Part shown: one piece after another, positions 46,035 to 58,837 of the stretch
Layout of the letters: each line of letters starts with the position of its first letter
Position numbering within the stretch: position 1 is the first letter of the stretch
NCBI GenBank assembly: GCA_002270565.1
Contig: NQMI01000021.1
Location: 1-64,000 of the forward strand
Reading direction: 5' to 3'
Length of the DNA: 64,000 nucleotides
Source: Stenocarpella maydis
Lineage: Eukaryota; Ascomycota; Sordariomycetes; Diaporthales; Diaporthaceae
Made by a program: the position numbers and the translations under genes
The notes under the pieces: model-generated
What the model was told of the DNA's origin: nothing
The model's database searches: none
Seen by the model: only the letters and a program-made list of their open reading frames with translations

Positions 46035-46442
46035 TTAATCTTTGTCAGAAAGGTATCTACTTAGGCACGTAAAAGAGAAGTCTTGGGCCGCGGAGGAATT
46101 TCCACGAGAGCGCCGCGGATATTGCTCGGGGCTTAACAAACCTTGGCGAAGATAGTCAAGCATTCGGCTGCCGCAGCCACTCTCCGAAGTTTCATCGTGT
46201 CGGCCAAAATCCTTGGAGAACACCTGGAAGCTGAGACTGCTGGTGATCCAACGCGTGAATGTACAGTGCGGATGGTCTGGGATATCATCCGGGACCCAAT
46301 CTCTTCTCTGAAGTCCGGATTCGGGGCTGTCCATGCTGTGGACGTTGGCCGCAGATGGCAGCGACGTGCGTACAATATTATGTGCGCTGGAGAACTGAAT
46401 GGCGCCGATTGCCACCAGGGCAAGTGTCCTCACGTATATCAT
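46035..46442 (-). CDS. Candidate small secreted protein (135 aa)
   Basis: The frame begins with a true ATG and a classic signal peptide (M-I-Y-V-R-T-L-A-L-V-A-I-G-A-I-Q-F-S-S-A), likely cleaved after residue 20. A dibasic R-R at 46-47 could be a Kex2 processing site. The mature part has three cysteines (60, 90, 126), an odd number, which hints that an intron or truncation may alter the C-terminal half; GTGTTC near residue 74 and GTTTGT near residue 101 are possible donors. No family is recognised. Position between transposon remnants is typical of fungal effector-like genes but is not proof. Confidence 0.45.
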   Translation of the reverse strand: MIYVRTLALVAIGAIQFSSAHNIVRTSLPSAANVHSMDSPESGLQRRDWVPDDIPDHPHCTFTRWITSSLSFQVFSKDFGRHDETSESGCGSRMLDYLRQGLLSPEQYPRRSRGNSSAAQDFSFTCLSRYLSDKD

Positions 46443-47682
46443 TATGGGCGACGGTTGATCAAAGCAATTGGTGACTGACTGCCAAGGAAGGAGATAGGTT
46501 TCGGCATAGGCCAGGGGCTCTGATTAGGTTGGGCATGAGGATTTTATTCCCAGTGGCGGCCATTCGTGTTGGCCCTGAAGGATCTACGGATGTGGAGCGG
46601 AGCTAAACGCACATGTGAGGCTTAACTATAATATCATCGGCACCGGCCAAAGACGGCGGCGCGCCGGTCTGAAGCGGCGGCAAATGGCTCAACACGTTAG
46701 TGCACGCTGTCAAAGCAGCAAGATGTATAAATCCAGTCTTTAACCCACGTGCGAATGGAAATGTTCTTGACAGGCACGGCAAAGGCGATCAACTCCAGTC
46801 TAGCGGCCACGCGAAAATCGAATAACATGTCATGTCTGGCAATCCCAAGTTGTTTGCAAGCTAGTCAGTTAGTTGGGAATGAGCTATAGATAGAGTCGGC
46901 TGACCTGTCGCTGCTAGAATTGCGTACTTCATGACACGAGAACGGCCCAGGAGTTGCGCAAAATTCATTGGTGCCTTGCCCTTCGGTCTCAGCATTCTTG
47001 CATTCCAACAGCCGCTTGATGTCGACCACCCATAAGCCCATCTTTGCATCGTGAGGGTTTGGTACATATTTGTGTTGTTGTTGAAAGAACCCATTTGCAC
47101 GCACATGTAAGTAGGGCAAAGATTGTGTATATACAAGTAGCGCGCCAGCTGTGCTTCGAAATCACCAATAGTGTTTGATTCTCGTCCCGGAAATACGGAC
47201 TGTCCGCGAGGAGGTCCAAAGGTTGCAAAGGCGAAGTTCAGGGCTTGACATCCCACCAGCGCCGGGCTCACAGAAGCAAAAGTTCAAGATCACGCACCGC
47301 TTACTTGCTCCGCCAGTTGTGGTTGTTCTGTATTCCTCCAGTCTATCAGGCATCATCGCGTCGCAGGTAGGAGCTTTGGAGTTTTTCCCCTGCCGATAGT
47401 AAAATTATGCCCCCGGGCATCGTACAAGCTGCGCAGGACGAGATCTAATTCAGCGGAGCGGGACGTGTATCGAGCATGCGAAGCGTGCGAGATATGCGGC
47501 CCGCGTAGCGTTCTTACCCAGCGTAATCACCCGAAAGTTATCTGAGTCTGGATTGGTCTGTTCAGAATCCTCGAGTCTGGATTGGTCAATAACGATGTAC
47601 CTCTGAAAGTATTTAGCCGAGAGGAAATTGTTAAGAAGACATGTCGTTGAAAATCGTGGTCCGTTGTTGAAGAGGAAGGCGC
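46443..47682. other. Region without a resolvable gene
   Basis: About 1.2 kb. On the minus strand at 46861-47271 three overlapping frames each contain plausible pieces (for example L-A-R-Y-L-Y-I-H-N-L-C, and V-D-I-K-R-L-L-E-C-K-N-A-E-T-E-G), as if an older gene had been shuffled by frameshifts. I could not identify it. Confidence 0.3.
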
Positions 47683-47783
47683 GGGCCGGAAGGGGGCGTG
47701 GGCCGGAAGGGGGCGTGGTGAGGCGCCGCAGGCTTAGCGCCGCAGGCAGGGGGTCCTAGGGGGTTCCCCCCTAGAAACAACAA
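47683..47783. repeat. GC-rich tandem repeat and perfect palindrome at the island border
   Basis: Two perfect 17 bp units (GGGCCGGAAGGGGGCGT) at 47683-47699 and 47700-47716, then two GCGCCGCAGGC-like units, then CTAGGGGGTTCCCCCCTAG (47756-47774), which can form an 8-9 bp stem with a TT loop. The block ends a few bases before an N at 47784. Composition is unlike anything nearby. It resembles the end structure of a rolling-circle (Helitron-type) or other non-TIR element, but no partner end is visible. Confidence 0.55.
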
Positions 47784-47784
47784 N

Positions 47785-48047
47785 ATTGCTTCGGGCTGGC
47801 AATAGAATGTAGATACTAGGGCTGACAATTGAGCCAGCGGCCCCAAGGTCTATTTTATACTTGATGGGAGTCCCGGTCCGGGCCAACTCAGACACATCTA
47901 GACACCAATAATAGATAGGCCTTATCTGCCTTATGGAGATTTGGCGAGTAAGAGAGTTGGTAGACTGAGAATTGAGAAACTGTAATTCGTCGGTATAGAA
48001 TGAGTGGGACACTTTCTGTTCGCATCGAGCATTCTATTAACTGGAAC
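47785..48047. other. Unassigned stretch between the assembly N and the copia LTR
   Basis: About 260 bp of intermediate composition, without frame or repeat that I can match elsewhere in the window. Confidence 0.35.
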
Positions 48048-48628
48048 TGTGGCAATAGTAGTGTGCAACAGCACATTGGTGGGCTATCGCTACAGCCACC
48101 GTACTGTAGCCAGAGGGCGTAGTTGCTTACTAAGCAACTACCACCCACTATATAGACCCGAGATAGCTAGCGGGCTACGCCCACTGCACCCACTACTCGA
48201 AAGACAGAGAGAAATATAAGAACAACACCCCACTCATATTGCAATACATAACCTATCCAATACTAATTAGTAGTTATGAGGGCAACTATAGATTAGCAAG
48301 GATTGAAGAGATAGATTATTACTGCTTTAACAGTAGCTATGCTAATAGTACTAACAGTATCACTCCTTGAAGACACTCCGGTAGTCTTTAGCAACATTAT
48401 TACTACCTATCATGAGAAGAAGAGGGCTCTATATGTGTAACGCTATACTCCACCTTTATCCCACATACATCCATTACGCCCTAAGTATTATTAGAAAGCA
48501 ACTGCGGAATGCGTAAGGCTGCATAATGTTGCTAACCTACGGCTACTCTTAAAGATAACGCTGGAGATATCACCACTTCAGCACCCATTAGCAACTACCC
48601 CGGCAATCCCCTCAGCAATTAGCTATAC
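48048..48628 (+). mobile_element. Ty1/copia 5' end (LTR and leader), left part of a split element
   Basis: Starts TGTGGCAATAGTAGTGTGC, the same LTR border as at 7398 and 9209 but in the opposite orientation, and follows the same family leader. It is cut at 48628 by a gypsy insertion and resumes at 59289. The five bases TATAC at its right edge are repeated at 59284-59288. Confidence 0.8.
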
Positions 48629-49074
48629 TGTTATGGACCAACACACATTGGCGGCTGACTACCGCAGAAGACAACCCTGCAGGTTGGGAAGTGGCCCCCA
48701 AAAGAAGCGCCCTGCCTAATCCAATTAGTAACGCCACCTTATCAGGGTCAGGGTTAGGAACCCACTATAATTAATGAGATCATTATTGATTCCATCAAGC
48801 AACACTCAATCAACAGGATCACCATTAATACTATTGATAACAAATAAAGAGTTAGAACATATAAGAATATGGTTATTACTATATTAGGTAGCTTTTATAG
48901 AATGGACTCTTTAGTTATTAATCTAAGTATTTAATCCTAATATTAAATAGCCTTATAGCTAGTAATCATTATTAAGTTAACAATATTACTTAACAACCGC
49001 CTAGTAATATATTCTAAATATAAACCCTTAATCTTTTAGGATTAATATACTTAGAAACCCTTTTAATTATTATA
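48629..49074 (+). repeat. 5' LTR of the gypsy chromovirus (446 bp)
   Basis: Begins TGTTATGGACCAACACACATT and ends TTTTAATTATTATA, a mutated form of ...TTTGATCATTACA. Pairs with 58838-59283. Contains a TCAGGG-TCAGGG-TTAGG string near 48742. Differences from the 3' LTR are almost all C/T or G/A. Confidence 0.85.
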
Positions 49075-52000
49075 TTTTAATAACTCTTATTTATATATTG
49101 TTATACGGACTTTAAGCAATATTATATATAAAACCCTTTATGATATCGGACTCCAGAATAACCACCCCTACCCGCAACCTTCTCCACAAGCTGGATAAAC
49201 TTGCTAACAATAAGACTATGGACCCCTATATTTAGAAACTAGTTAATGAGGTTGAGCAGTTGCGCCTCCTTATAGAAGGTTAAGCTTAATATAATGCAGA
49301 AGTCAAACAGCTTTAATAAGAAATCACCACTCTCCAAGCTAGAGCCAACATTATTAATACCCTAATCCAAATAAAGGAATATATTAAGCTTAATACTCCA
49401 GCCCCTTATAATGGAACTGCTGAATAACTTTATGCATACCTAACACAGGTTAGGGCCTACTAGTGCTTTTATAGGCTATATATATAGCCTAGCGGAAAAA
49501 GGGTTATATATACATTCTCTTTCCTTAAAGGATAAGCTTTAGCTTAGTTTAAACTTTACCTAACCAACTTTATTAATATAGAGTTGTTTGAAGCCTATAA
49601 GCTTAAAATATAGCGGATTTTCAGTAACTATAAAGGCTATAAAGACGCCCTTAGGTCCCTATTTTAGGACCCAAATGAAGAACAGTAGGCAGAAAGAGAC
49701 CTAGCGAATTGCAAATAGCGCGGTTTAGTAATTAACTATACGGTAGAATTCTGGCGAATTTATACTAAAATCAACTATACTAATAATATAAAGAAATTCA
49801 TATTCTATTGCAGATTAAAGGATGAAGTAAAGGATAAACTTAGTAAAGTTATGGACCAACTTAATGATTTTCTATATTATATAAAAATGGCTATCCAGAT
49901 TAATAATAGACTCTATAAATAATGCTTAAAAAAGAAAGGATGAACTTTTGAATGAATTATATTTTATAAGTATAAATCTAATATAGGAAAGAAGTATTAG
50001 AAGCTAAGCACTTAGTAGGGATAGCATGCAGGACCTATAGAACTAGATATTACCTAATGCAAGGATAAGAAAAACATTAAATACTATAACTATAATAAGA
50101 TGAGATACTTTGCCTTAGAATGCTGGGCTCTAAAGAAAAATAGGGATTAGAAGTTAGTACCTAAAGGAACCCAATAGGCTAATAAAGCTACCCATTAAGC
50201 TAGTATAGCTACTCGTAATGCATAAGGACCACCTAGGTCTAAACCGTAATGGGAACTTGCAAATAAGTATTGCATTTATAGAATAACCATATATAATTAG
50301 TATTAGGTATACCTAGATTAAGACCTGGATAAAGGATATAACTTTTACGACTCTAATAAGGAAGACCTCTATAATAGTTTATACTTCTCCTAATGTACTA
50401 AGTCCTAATGCGAAAAACATCAGAAAGATAAGGCATGATGGCAGCCTGTCCTACTAATGAAGAATCCCTAGAACCCTAGAAAGGCATATATATCACTTAG
50501 TTGGACAACTTGCTTTGATAATAGCTATACTACTTATTGCAGCAATAAGGAGGCTACTAGATGGTTTCCTAAGAATGCTTTAGGGAAGCAGGGAAGAACC
50601 CTAGTAGTAGGAAATAGGGAGGAGCTCCTGCAGATTGACCCTAAGATGGAAGGAAAATCTGTCCCTTAGGCCCTACTTGCGCTATAAACCCAGTAGAAGG
50701 AATTGCAAGACTACCTAGGATAAGCGCCCCTTCTAGCCCTGAGAACTAACATTATAGCGGTTATGATTGTAGGGAGACCTTTTAAAGAAACTATAGGATA
50801 ACCTACTTAGGAATATAAGAGACTAAGAGATGTAGGATGCATGTGTTTATCGCATAATAAATATAAAGATATCTCTTAGGTATTATATATTTATAATGGA
50901 TATAAGGAATATATAAGGGAGAAAATTAAGTATGGCTAGTTTCCCTAATAATATTTAGGTAAGAATGTTAAATATATATATGAGTGTAATGATTTCAAGA
51001 ACTGGAACCTGTATTAAAAATATGATAAGATGGGATATACCCTAATGAGGCTGGACTCCTGTATACCCTTGAAATGCTTCTGGAACCCTGATGGATGAGC
51101 AAATTGCAATAAATCAACCTGCAAGGTGTACATACTCAATAAAGCTTAAGACTAGCATCTATTAAGATAGTAGGGGCTGCTACTCAAAACTCTAATAATA
51201 AAGGAATAGGATTATAGCATATAACAGCTAGTTAATAACCTATAAGAATTATAAAACATTATAAAGCAAAATCTTGAGAGTATTAACGAGGTTCTAGCTG
51301 CAGATAAATAGTTAAAAAACTAGAAGGGCTATTTATAAAACCTTAGGCAGCAACCAACTATATTATGAGGTACTTGTGTGCAATAATGAGCGACTATAGC
51401 CACCTGATGGTTTAGGTTGAGCTGGGAGTCTATATATGCTTGGCACTTATTAATAGTAGAGTATAAGGGAATTTTGTTTCCCTAAAGGTAGTAAACGGAT
51501 ATTACTTATTATAGCATAAGAAAAGGGAACCCTATAGACTTAATATAGTACATAAAACTAAAGTATCTTATGGTAATGGAGTTATTAATATAGACATTAA
51601 TCCCCTCTTAGTTTAGATTTATAACCATATGGAATTATTATTATTTAATATTACTAAGATAGTAAATTATTAGTTGATCTTGGGAATACCTTGGTTAAGA
51701 AAGAATAATCCCCAAATTAATTAGACTACTAGCTAGATCTTTTGGGATAATACTGTTCCTTAGAAGAAGGTTGTAATTAACGGCAAGAAAAGGAGTCATA
51801 TTACTAAGGATAGCAAATGGGTGATGTACTTGAATGGACCTACGGATACCTCTAAGAGCGGATGGAAGGTCTGACTTCAGGAAGATAGAGAAGGACTAGG
51901 CTACTTAAGTACCTTACAGAAGGACCGAAGCTAGTTAGGAGATCATCACTCTAATACAACTAGTCAGCACATAATATAGGAAATATAATAATACCGCCTT

Positions 52001-52425
52001 TACCTAAAAGAAGAGAGAGAAGGAGATAAGACTAATAGACTAGCATAAATATTAAAAGACTATTATAAATTTAAGAAAGTGTTTTAGGAATAACTTAATA
52101 CTGTATTACTATAATATATATAATTGGATTATGAAATACTATTGAAACCTGGAATAATACCCTAGTTTAAGCTTATTTACGGACTTAATAAAGAATAACT
52201 TAAAGTACTTAGGGAATACCTTAATGAAAACCTCTAGAAGGGATTCATTAGGCTATCGCGATTACTAGCTAGATACCCAATCCTCTTTATACTAAAGAAG
52301 AATGGTAAGCTACAACTTTATATAGACTACTGATAATTAAATAATATCATGATTAAAAACTAATACCCTCTCCTACTCATTAAGGAACTATGGGACTGAC
52401 TTAGAGGAGCAAAATGGTTTATAGC

Positions 52426-52936
52426 TCTGATGAATTTGTGCTATAGAATAGCATTCAGTTCAGCGTGTGTGTGTTTCGGCAGGGTCGCAGTATGGTGCTC
52501 TGAGGCGAATTCGGATGATTGATAATGGTCTGGACAACTTTGTATTGAATTAAGTTGGGCTTCTGTAAGCCCTCCTTATATACCCTCCGATGTCGTCTTA
52601 CCCCTGGGCACGCTGCGGTAGGCTCTGGTGCAAATTTGTAAATGCTGGAAAATTCGCCCTTCCAACACACCATCTTTGGTTCCAAGCAACTAGCCAACTA
52701 TAGCCCTAGCAATACCCAAATTAGGTACATATAAACTTTAGAAACCAAGCTATTTAATGCACCAAGTTATATACTTTTTGGGTAAGTAATGAGGGTAATA
52801 CAGAGGTCTGAATTAAGGTGCAAATGCAGGCCAAAATAATCAACTCACGGCCACCAAACTCATCTTGCGTCACACACGCACTGGGCGTACTTAGCGAAAA
52901 TCGCCTGACTCGCAAGTCTAGGGTAACTCCTTGCTA
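52426..52936 (+). repeat. LTR copy 3 (5' LTR of the nested element, truncated at N)
   Basis: Same family as 2196-2789. Lightly mutated: the antisense frame stays open for 80 codons (52697-52455). It stops at the first AAGTCTAGGGTAACTCC unit, where the N begins, so its last 50 bp or so are missing from the assembly. Confidence 0.8.
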
Positions 52937-54701
52937 NACAGCTACCTATAAAGTATTACCCTAAAAGAACTTTATATAGAGAGTTAAGTAGTATTATAAG
53001 GATATCCTAGAACTAAAAAAACCTTACTTATAAAATATTAGAGGAATTAGTACTATAGAAGTAAATACTATTTATCTCTAGCTCTTTAAAAGCAAGTCAT
53101 CTAAGGACTTTATAAAGTATTGGAATATAAATATTAAGGCATATTATTATTAAAGTATTAATAATTATAATATTTATAATAAAAATGAATTAAATAAATA
53201 TAAGCTATATAGGCTATTATAATTACTATTAATACTTAAGAAATTATAGAAATTAATTAGTTTAGATTTTATAATTAAACTCTTTTTATTAGTAAAACTA
53301 ATAATTAAGATTAAGTATAATAATATTTTTATTATAATAGATACATTTAAAAAGTATACCAAATTTATATTTTATAAAGAAGTAAATATAATAACAGAAC
53401 TTCCTTATATTTTTCTAAGGATTATTATTAGTAGTATAAACTACTTTAGGAAATTATCTTTCATAAAGATAAGCCATTTATATTAAACTTTTATTTCTCT
53501 TTGATAAGATAATTAAAAGCTAAATATAAGCTATTAATTATAGTATACCTATAGATAAATAAATAGATAGAATACCTTAATTAGATCCTAAAATAATATC
53601 TATATTACTATATTAACTATTAGTAAGTTAATTAAGAATAGTTACTATTACTTATATAATTTATATATAATATTATATATATATATATAACTAATGTATT
53701 ATTATTTTATATTACCTATAAATTTAACCTAGAAGCCTATAAATATCTTATTAAAGGAACTAAAGTACATAAGGCTATTGATTATATAGAGAGAATTGGA
53801 AAACATAAAAAATAACTTTATTTAAATTTATAATTTATATAAGAATAAATAATAAAATAAGCAAACTAAGAAAAGTTAAAGAGACTAACTTTTAGAAAGA
53901 GATATATAATTTATTTATTTTATAAAAAATAAATTAAGATTAAAAGCCTTAATAATAAACATAAGTTTTGAAAACCGTAAACTATTTTAAATTAAAAAAT
54001 GAATATTAGAAACTAATTATAAACTTATATTATTTAAAAGAATAGAATTGTATTTAATTATTTATATTTTAATATCAAATGTAGTACATAAATTAATAGA
54101 ACTAGTAATAAAAGTAAAACTTAATAACCATATATAAAAATATAAAGTAAAAACAATTTCTAGATTATAAAATATAGAGTAATATTATAAAATACCTAAT
54201 TAAATAAGAAGAATATAAAGATAAAGATAACTTATAGGAATCTATTAAAAATCTAGTAAACTATTTAAAATTACTTTAAATATACCATTATATAATTAAT
54301 TAAAAACTTCTATATTAATACTGTTCATTATAATATTTTAATTTATAATATTAAAACTATTATTTCTTTTAGACTTTAAAAGTTGCCTTAGATTCGTTAG
54401 CTATAAATAAATTAATAACCATTATATAATTAGAATACTTAGCTTTACTAGCCTTAATTAAAGCTATTAAATTCCTATTTATTAATTTAGTATTCTAATA
54501 TACTAAAGACTTTTATTATTAATATAACTATTTTAATTAGGCTATTATTTTATTTGCTGAATAATAGGCTTTATAAAAAGCTTCTTAAACTTTACATTTT
54601 TTAAATATAAAGCTTCTTCTCCTTAGTAATTATATAAGAAATTAGAAGAAATTACTAGGAACTACTTATATTATAATAGAAACTGATTTATAAATATTTA
54701 T

Positions 54702-55250
54702 TCTGATGAATTTGTGCTATAAAATAGCATTCAGTTCAGCGTGTGTTTCGGCAGGGTTGCAGTGTGGTGCTCTGAGGCGAATTCGGATGATTGATAATGG
54801 TCTGGACAACTTTGTATTGAATTAAGTTGGGCTTCTGTAAGCCCTCCTTATATACCCTCCGATGTCGTCTTACCCCTGGGCACGCTGCGGTAGGCTCTGG
54901 TGCAAATTTGTAAATGCTGGAAAATTCGCCCTTCCAACACACCATCTTTGGTTCCAAGCAACTAGCCAACTACAGCCCTAGCAATGCCCAAATTAGGTAC
55001 ATACAAACTTCAGAAATCAGGCTATCTAATGCACTAAGTTATATATCTTTTGGGTAAGAAATAAGGGTAATGCAGAGGTCTGAATTAAGGTGCAAATGCA
55101 GGCCAAAATAATCGACTCACGGCCACCAAACTCATCTTGCGTCACGCACGCACTGGGCGTACTTAGCGAAAATCGCCTGACTCGCAAGTCTAGGGTAACT
55201 CCTTGCTAAAAAGTCTAGGGTAACTCCTTGCTGAGCGGTTCCGTTTAACA
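54702..55250 (+). repeat. LTR copy 4 (3' LTR of the nested element, 549 bp)
   Basis: Complete copy from TCTGATG to GTTTAACA with two AAGTCTAGGGTAACTCC units. Antisense frame open for 77 codons (54969-54736). Much less RIP damage than the internal region directly to its left. Confidence 0.85.
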
Positions 55251-58200
55251 ATAGCATTTAACTTAAAGCATGGATATAACCTTGTTTGAATGAAAGAAGG
55301 AGAAGAATGGAAGATAGCATTTAGGATATACTATGGATATTATGAAATGATAGTTTTGCCTTTTAGATTAACTAATATACCTATATCATTTCAGGAAATA
55401 ATTAACTAAGTTCTAAGTAAATACCTTAATATTTTTATTATCGCCTACTTAGATAATATTTTTATCTTCTCAGAAAACCTTAATAATTATAAAGAATATG
55501 TTAAAAAGGTTCTCTAAAAACTTTAGGATGCTAATCTCCTAGTGGAACCAGAAAAGTGCAGCTAGTATATATAAAAAGTTGACTACCTTAGGTATATAAT
55601 TGGATTAGGAAAAATCAAGATATAAGAAGGAAAAGTTAAAGTAATTAAGAAATGGCTAACCCCTATAAATATTAAGGATATTAGAGCATTCCTCAGATAT
55701 ACCAACTTTTATTAATGATTTATCATATAGTATAGTAATATTGTGAAATTATTAATAGACCTTACTAAGAAAGATTGTGCCTTTAGGTGGATAGATATTA
55801 AATAATAAGCTTTTTAGATACTTAAGGATAAGGTTATGGGAGACCCTATACTTGAGGAAGCAGACCTAGAGAAGGAATTCGAAATCCATATAGATACCTT
55901 AGATAATGCTGCAAGTAGAGAACTTACTTAAAAAGATAAATAGGGAAGGATATACATTATTCTAAATTTTAGCAAGAAATTTAACAGACTAGAAACCCAT
56001 TAAGCTATATTAGATAAAGAATTTATGGCTATAGTATATGCATTCTAGAAATAATAGTACTACTTTATAAGAGCTAAAAAGTAGATTAAACTTTATATAG
56101 ATTATAAGAATCTTATAACCTTCATAATAACTAAAACTCTTAATAAGTAATAAATCAGATATATAGAGTTCTTATTATAATTTGATATTAAGGTTATCTA
56201 TATAGATAGAGTTAAGAATGTAAGAGCAGATATACTTAGCTAAAGACCTGACTACTAGGAAAAGGATTTACTTATGGAATGGATGATGTTTAAAACCTAA
56301 GAGAATGGGAGCCTCATTCTCAATCGTGAACTTAATGCTATAATTAGAGTTAACTTCTAAACCTAAAAAACTCCTACTGATCTAAAGGAATGAGATAAGT
56401 TAATTACGGAAATATATGAAGCACTAGCGCATGGCTACTAAGGTGTTATAGTAATAATTAAAAGGATTCAGCAGAATTATTAGATCCCCAACCTTAAGAG
56501 GAAGGTTTAGGATGTTATTAGCAAATGTAACTCCTGTAATAAAAAGAAGGCCTCTAGATATAAACCATATAGATTATTAAAACCTCTGCCAGTCCCTATA
56601 GCTGTATGGTTCTCCATTAGCCTAGACTTTATCGTTAAATTACCTCTCTTATAAGAACTCTTAACTAGAGTACATTATAATAGTATTCTGGTAGTAGTTT
56701 ATAGACTGAGTAGGTATGCATACTTCATACTATATAAGGAAGCTAGCACTATAGAAGAACTTATATATATATTCTTGTAAATCATTATGAGCAATTATGG
56801 AATGCTATATGAAATTATTTTAGATAGAAATAAGCTCTTTATATTAAACTTTTAGAAATTACTAATAAAGCAAATTAGAGTAAAGTATAGGCTCTTAATA
56901 ATAGCATACTTACAAATAGATAGATAAACAGAATAAATCAACCAGATTATGGAATAATACCTCTAATACTATATTAACCAACTATAGGATAATTAGGTTG
57001 AACTGCTACTACTAGCATAGTTTGCCTATAATAGCGCAACTACCAGCACGACTAAGTAGTTACCTTTCTTTGCACTCTATGGATATGAACCTTAGGTATA
57101 TTATGAATCACTGCTAAATGATACTCTAGCGGAATCAGTAGAATAAAAAGCAATATGAATTAGATAAATCCAGAAGGATATCTAAGCAGAACTTTCTTTT
57201 ATATAGGAGCGAATATTAAAATATGCAAATTAGAAGAGAATTAAGGGACTAATTCTTAAGTAGAGAGATAAAGTCTATCTCCTTTACTAAAACATTAAAA
57301 CTAACCAATCTAGTAAAAAGCTTAATTATAAGAAAATTAGCCCCTTTAAAATTTTAAGAAAACTTTTAGATACTAACTATAAACTCTTACTACCTAAGGG
57401 AATAAAATAGCATTTAATCTTTTACATTTCACTCTTAGAACTACCACCTAAGAATATAAAACTTAAAATATAGATTGAAACACTTAATAAATATAATAGA
57501 GAATATAAAGTAGAAAATATTATGAACTTAAGGCAGCACTAAGGAATAACGGAATACCTTATCAAGTGGAAAGGCTATAACTCTAGTAAGAATATATAGG
57601 AACTAGCCTAAAATTTAACCTATTATTATAATAAACTTGAAAGATACTATATGCGGACTACTATAGAATAGTCTTAGAAGCTAGGAATGCAGCCTAAAGA
57701 CCCTATATATAATAAACTATAACAAACTAATATTATAATGAAACTATACAATAAACCCCGGACTTTACAGCTAAAATAAGGAAAATAACCAATAAGAGAC
57801 TAGTTATAAGAGGGATAGCCTAAAAACTAGCGACCAGCCAACCCCTTAAAAGATACACTAATACCAGTCGCCCTGTTCAATTAATAACATAAATACTAGT
57901 TATATCTAAAAACCTATCTAAATGAATACTAGTATCTGTACCCTATACCCTAGCGAATATTAGTTATAGAAAAACAAGACTAGAATGATATAGTACAACT
58001 AGTAAACTAAGAATGGCTAGGAACTAGGATTAGTTAGGCAATGATTAAATAAGTTCCATTCCCAGTAACAAAATTAGGTACTAAGATGAGCTACCTATAG
58101 GCGCATTTCCTTTACCACCCTTACTACTAGTACTTATAAATTCAGACTAATTAGTATCATTACTTATTAGGGAACTCTAGTTAAAAACTCCTACTTCACC

Positions 58201-58837
58201 CTTGGAATGCAACTATGCCTCCTATGCTACCATCCTACCAGCCTCCTTGGTGGAACCTTAGCGAATAACCTTGGCGGATTGCGCAGCAATCCGCCTCCGC
58301 TCTTCTTCAGCCTCCTCTTTCTCTACCCGCTTTAACTCCTCCATATTATTAATGCCCTAATGAATTACACGCATTATTTTTTTATATTATAATTACTTCT
58401 GCTTGTAAAGGCATAAAATTCTTGCATTTAGCTATTAAGCCTCCTCCTCTATAGCTTCCAGCTCTTCCTCTAGTTAACGGTATGTTAAGGTAACCTTGTT
58501 CAACTAATTAGGAGTAAGACCTTGGATATTGCAGTTAGATAGATTGAGGCAAATATAGGTTTAATAGCGAATAGATTCTGAATCCGCAACCTTATAGTCC
58601 TTGGTTAGGTTATACTCCTTATAATAAGAATAAGGCATGGGAATAATGCTACCCTTTGAGGTAATAGCGAAAAGAAGGGCGGCCTTATACTTCTTAGTAA
58701 TGGAAAAGGACTTTGCGGGATGAGACTTAGTAATCCTACCTAATATAATAAATTAGGAAGAAGTAAATAAGAATGTGGATGAGCGAAAATGACATATGGA
58801 ATACTTTTAAGGATAAAAGAAGTAAGAAGGGAGATAG

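Larger units (their letters stand above)
52426..55250 (+). mobile_element. LTR retrotransposon nested in the gypsy RT, with an assembly gap
   Basis: Two LTR copies in the same orientation (52426-52936, cut short by N at 52937, and 54702-55250) enclose 1.76 kb of extremely AT-rich sequence. ATAGC lies just before the first (52421-52425) and just after the second (55251-55255), so this is one insertion into the gypsy RT coding region. The internal part reads on the plus strand as the end of a gypsy pol: integrase C-terminus near 53760-54060 and a degraded chromodomain-like K-Y-K-V-K-T-I near 54140. The N stands for missing sequence: the end of the 5' LTR and the whole front of the internal region are absent. 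Confidence 0.75.
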
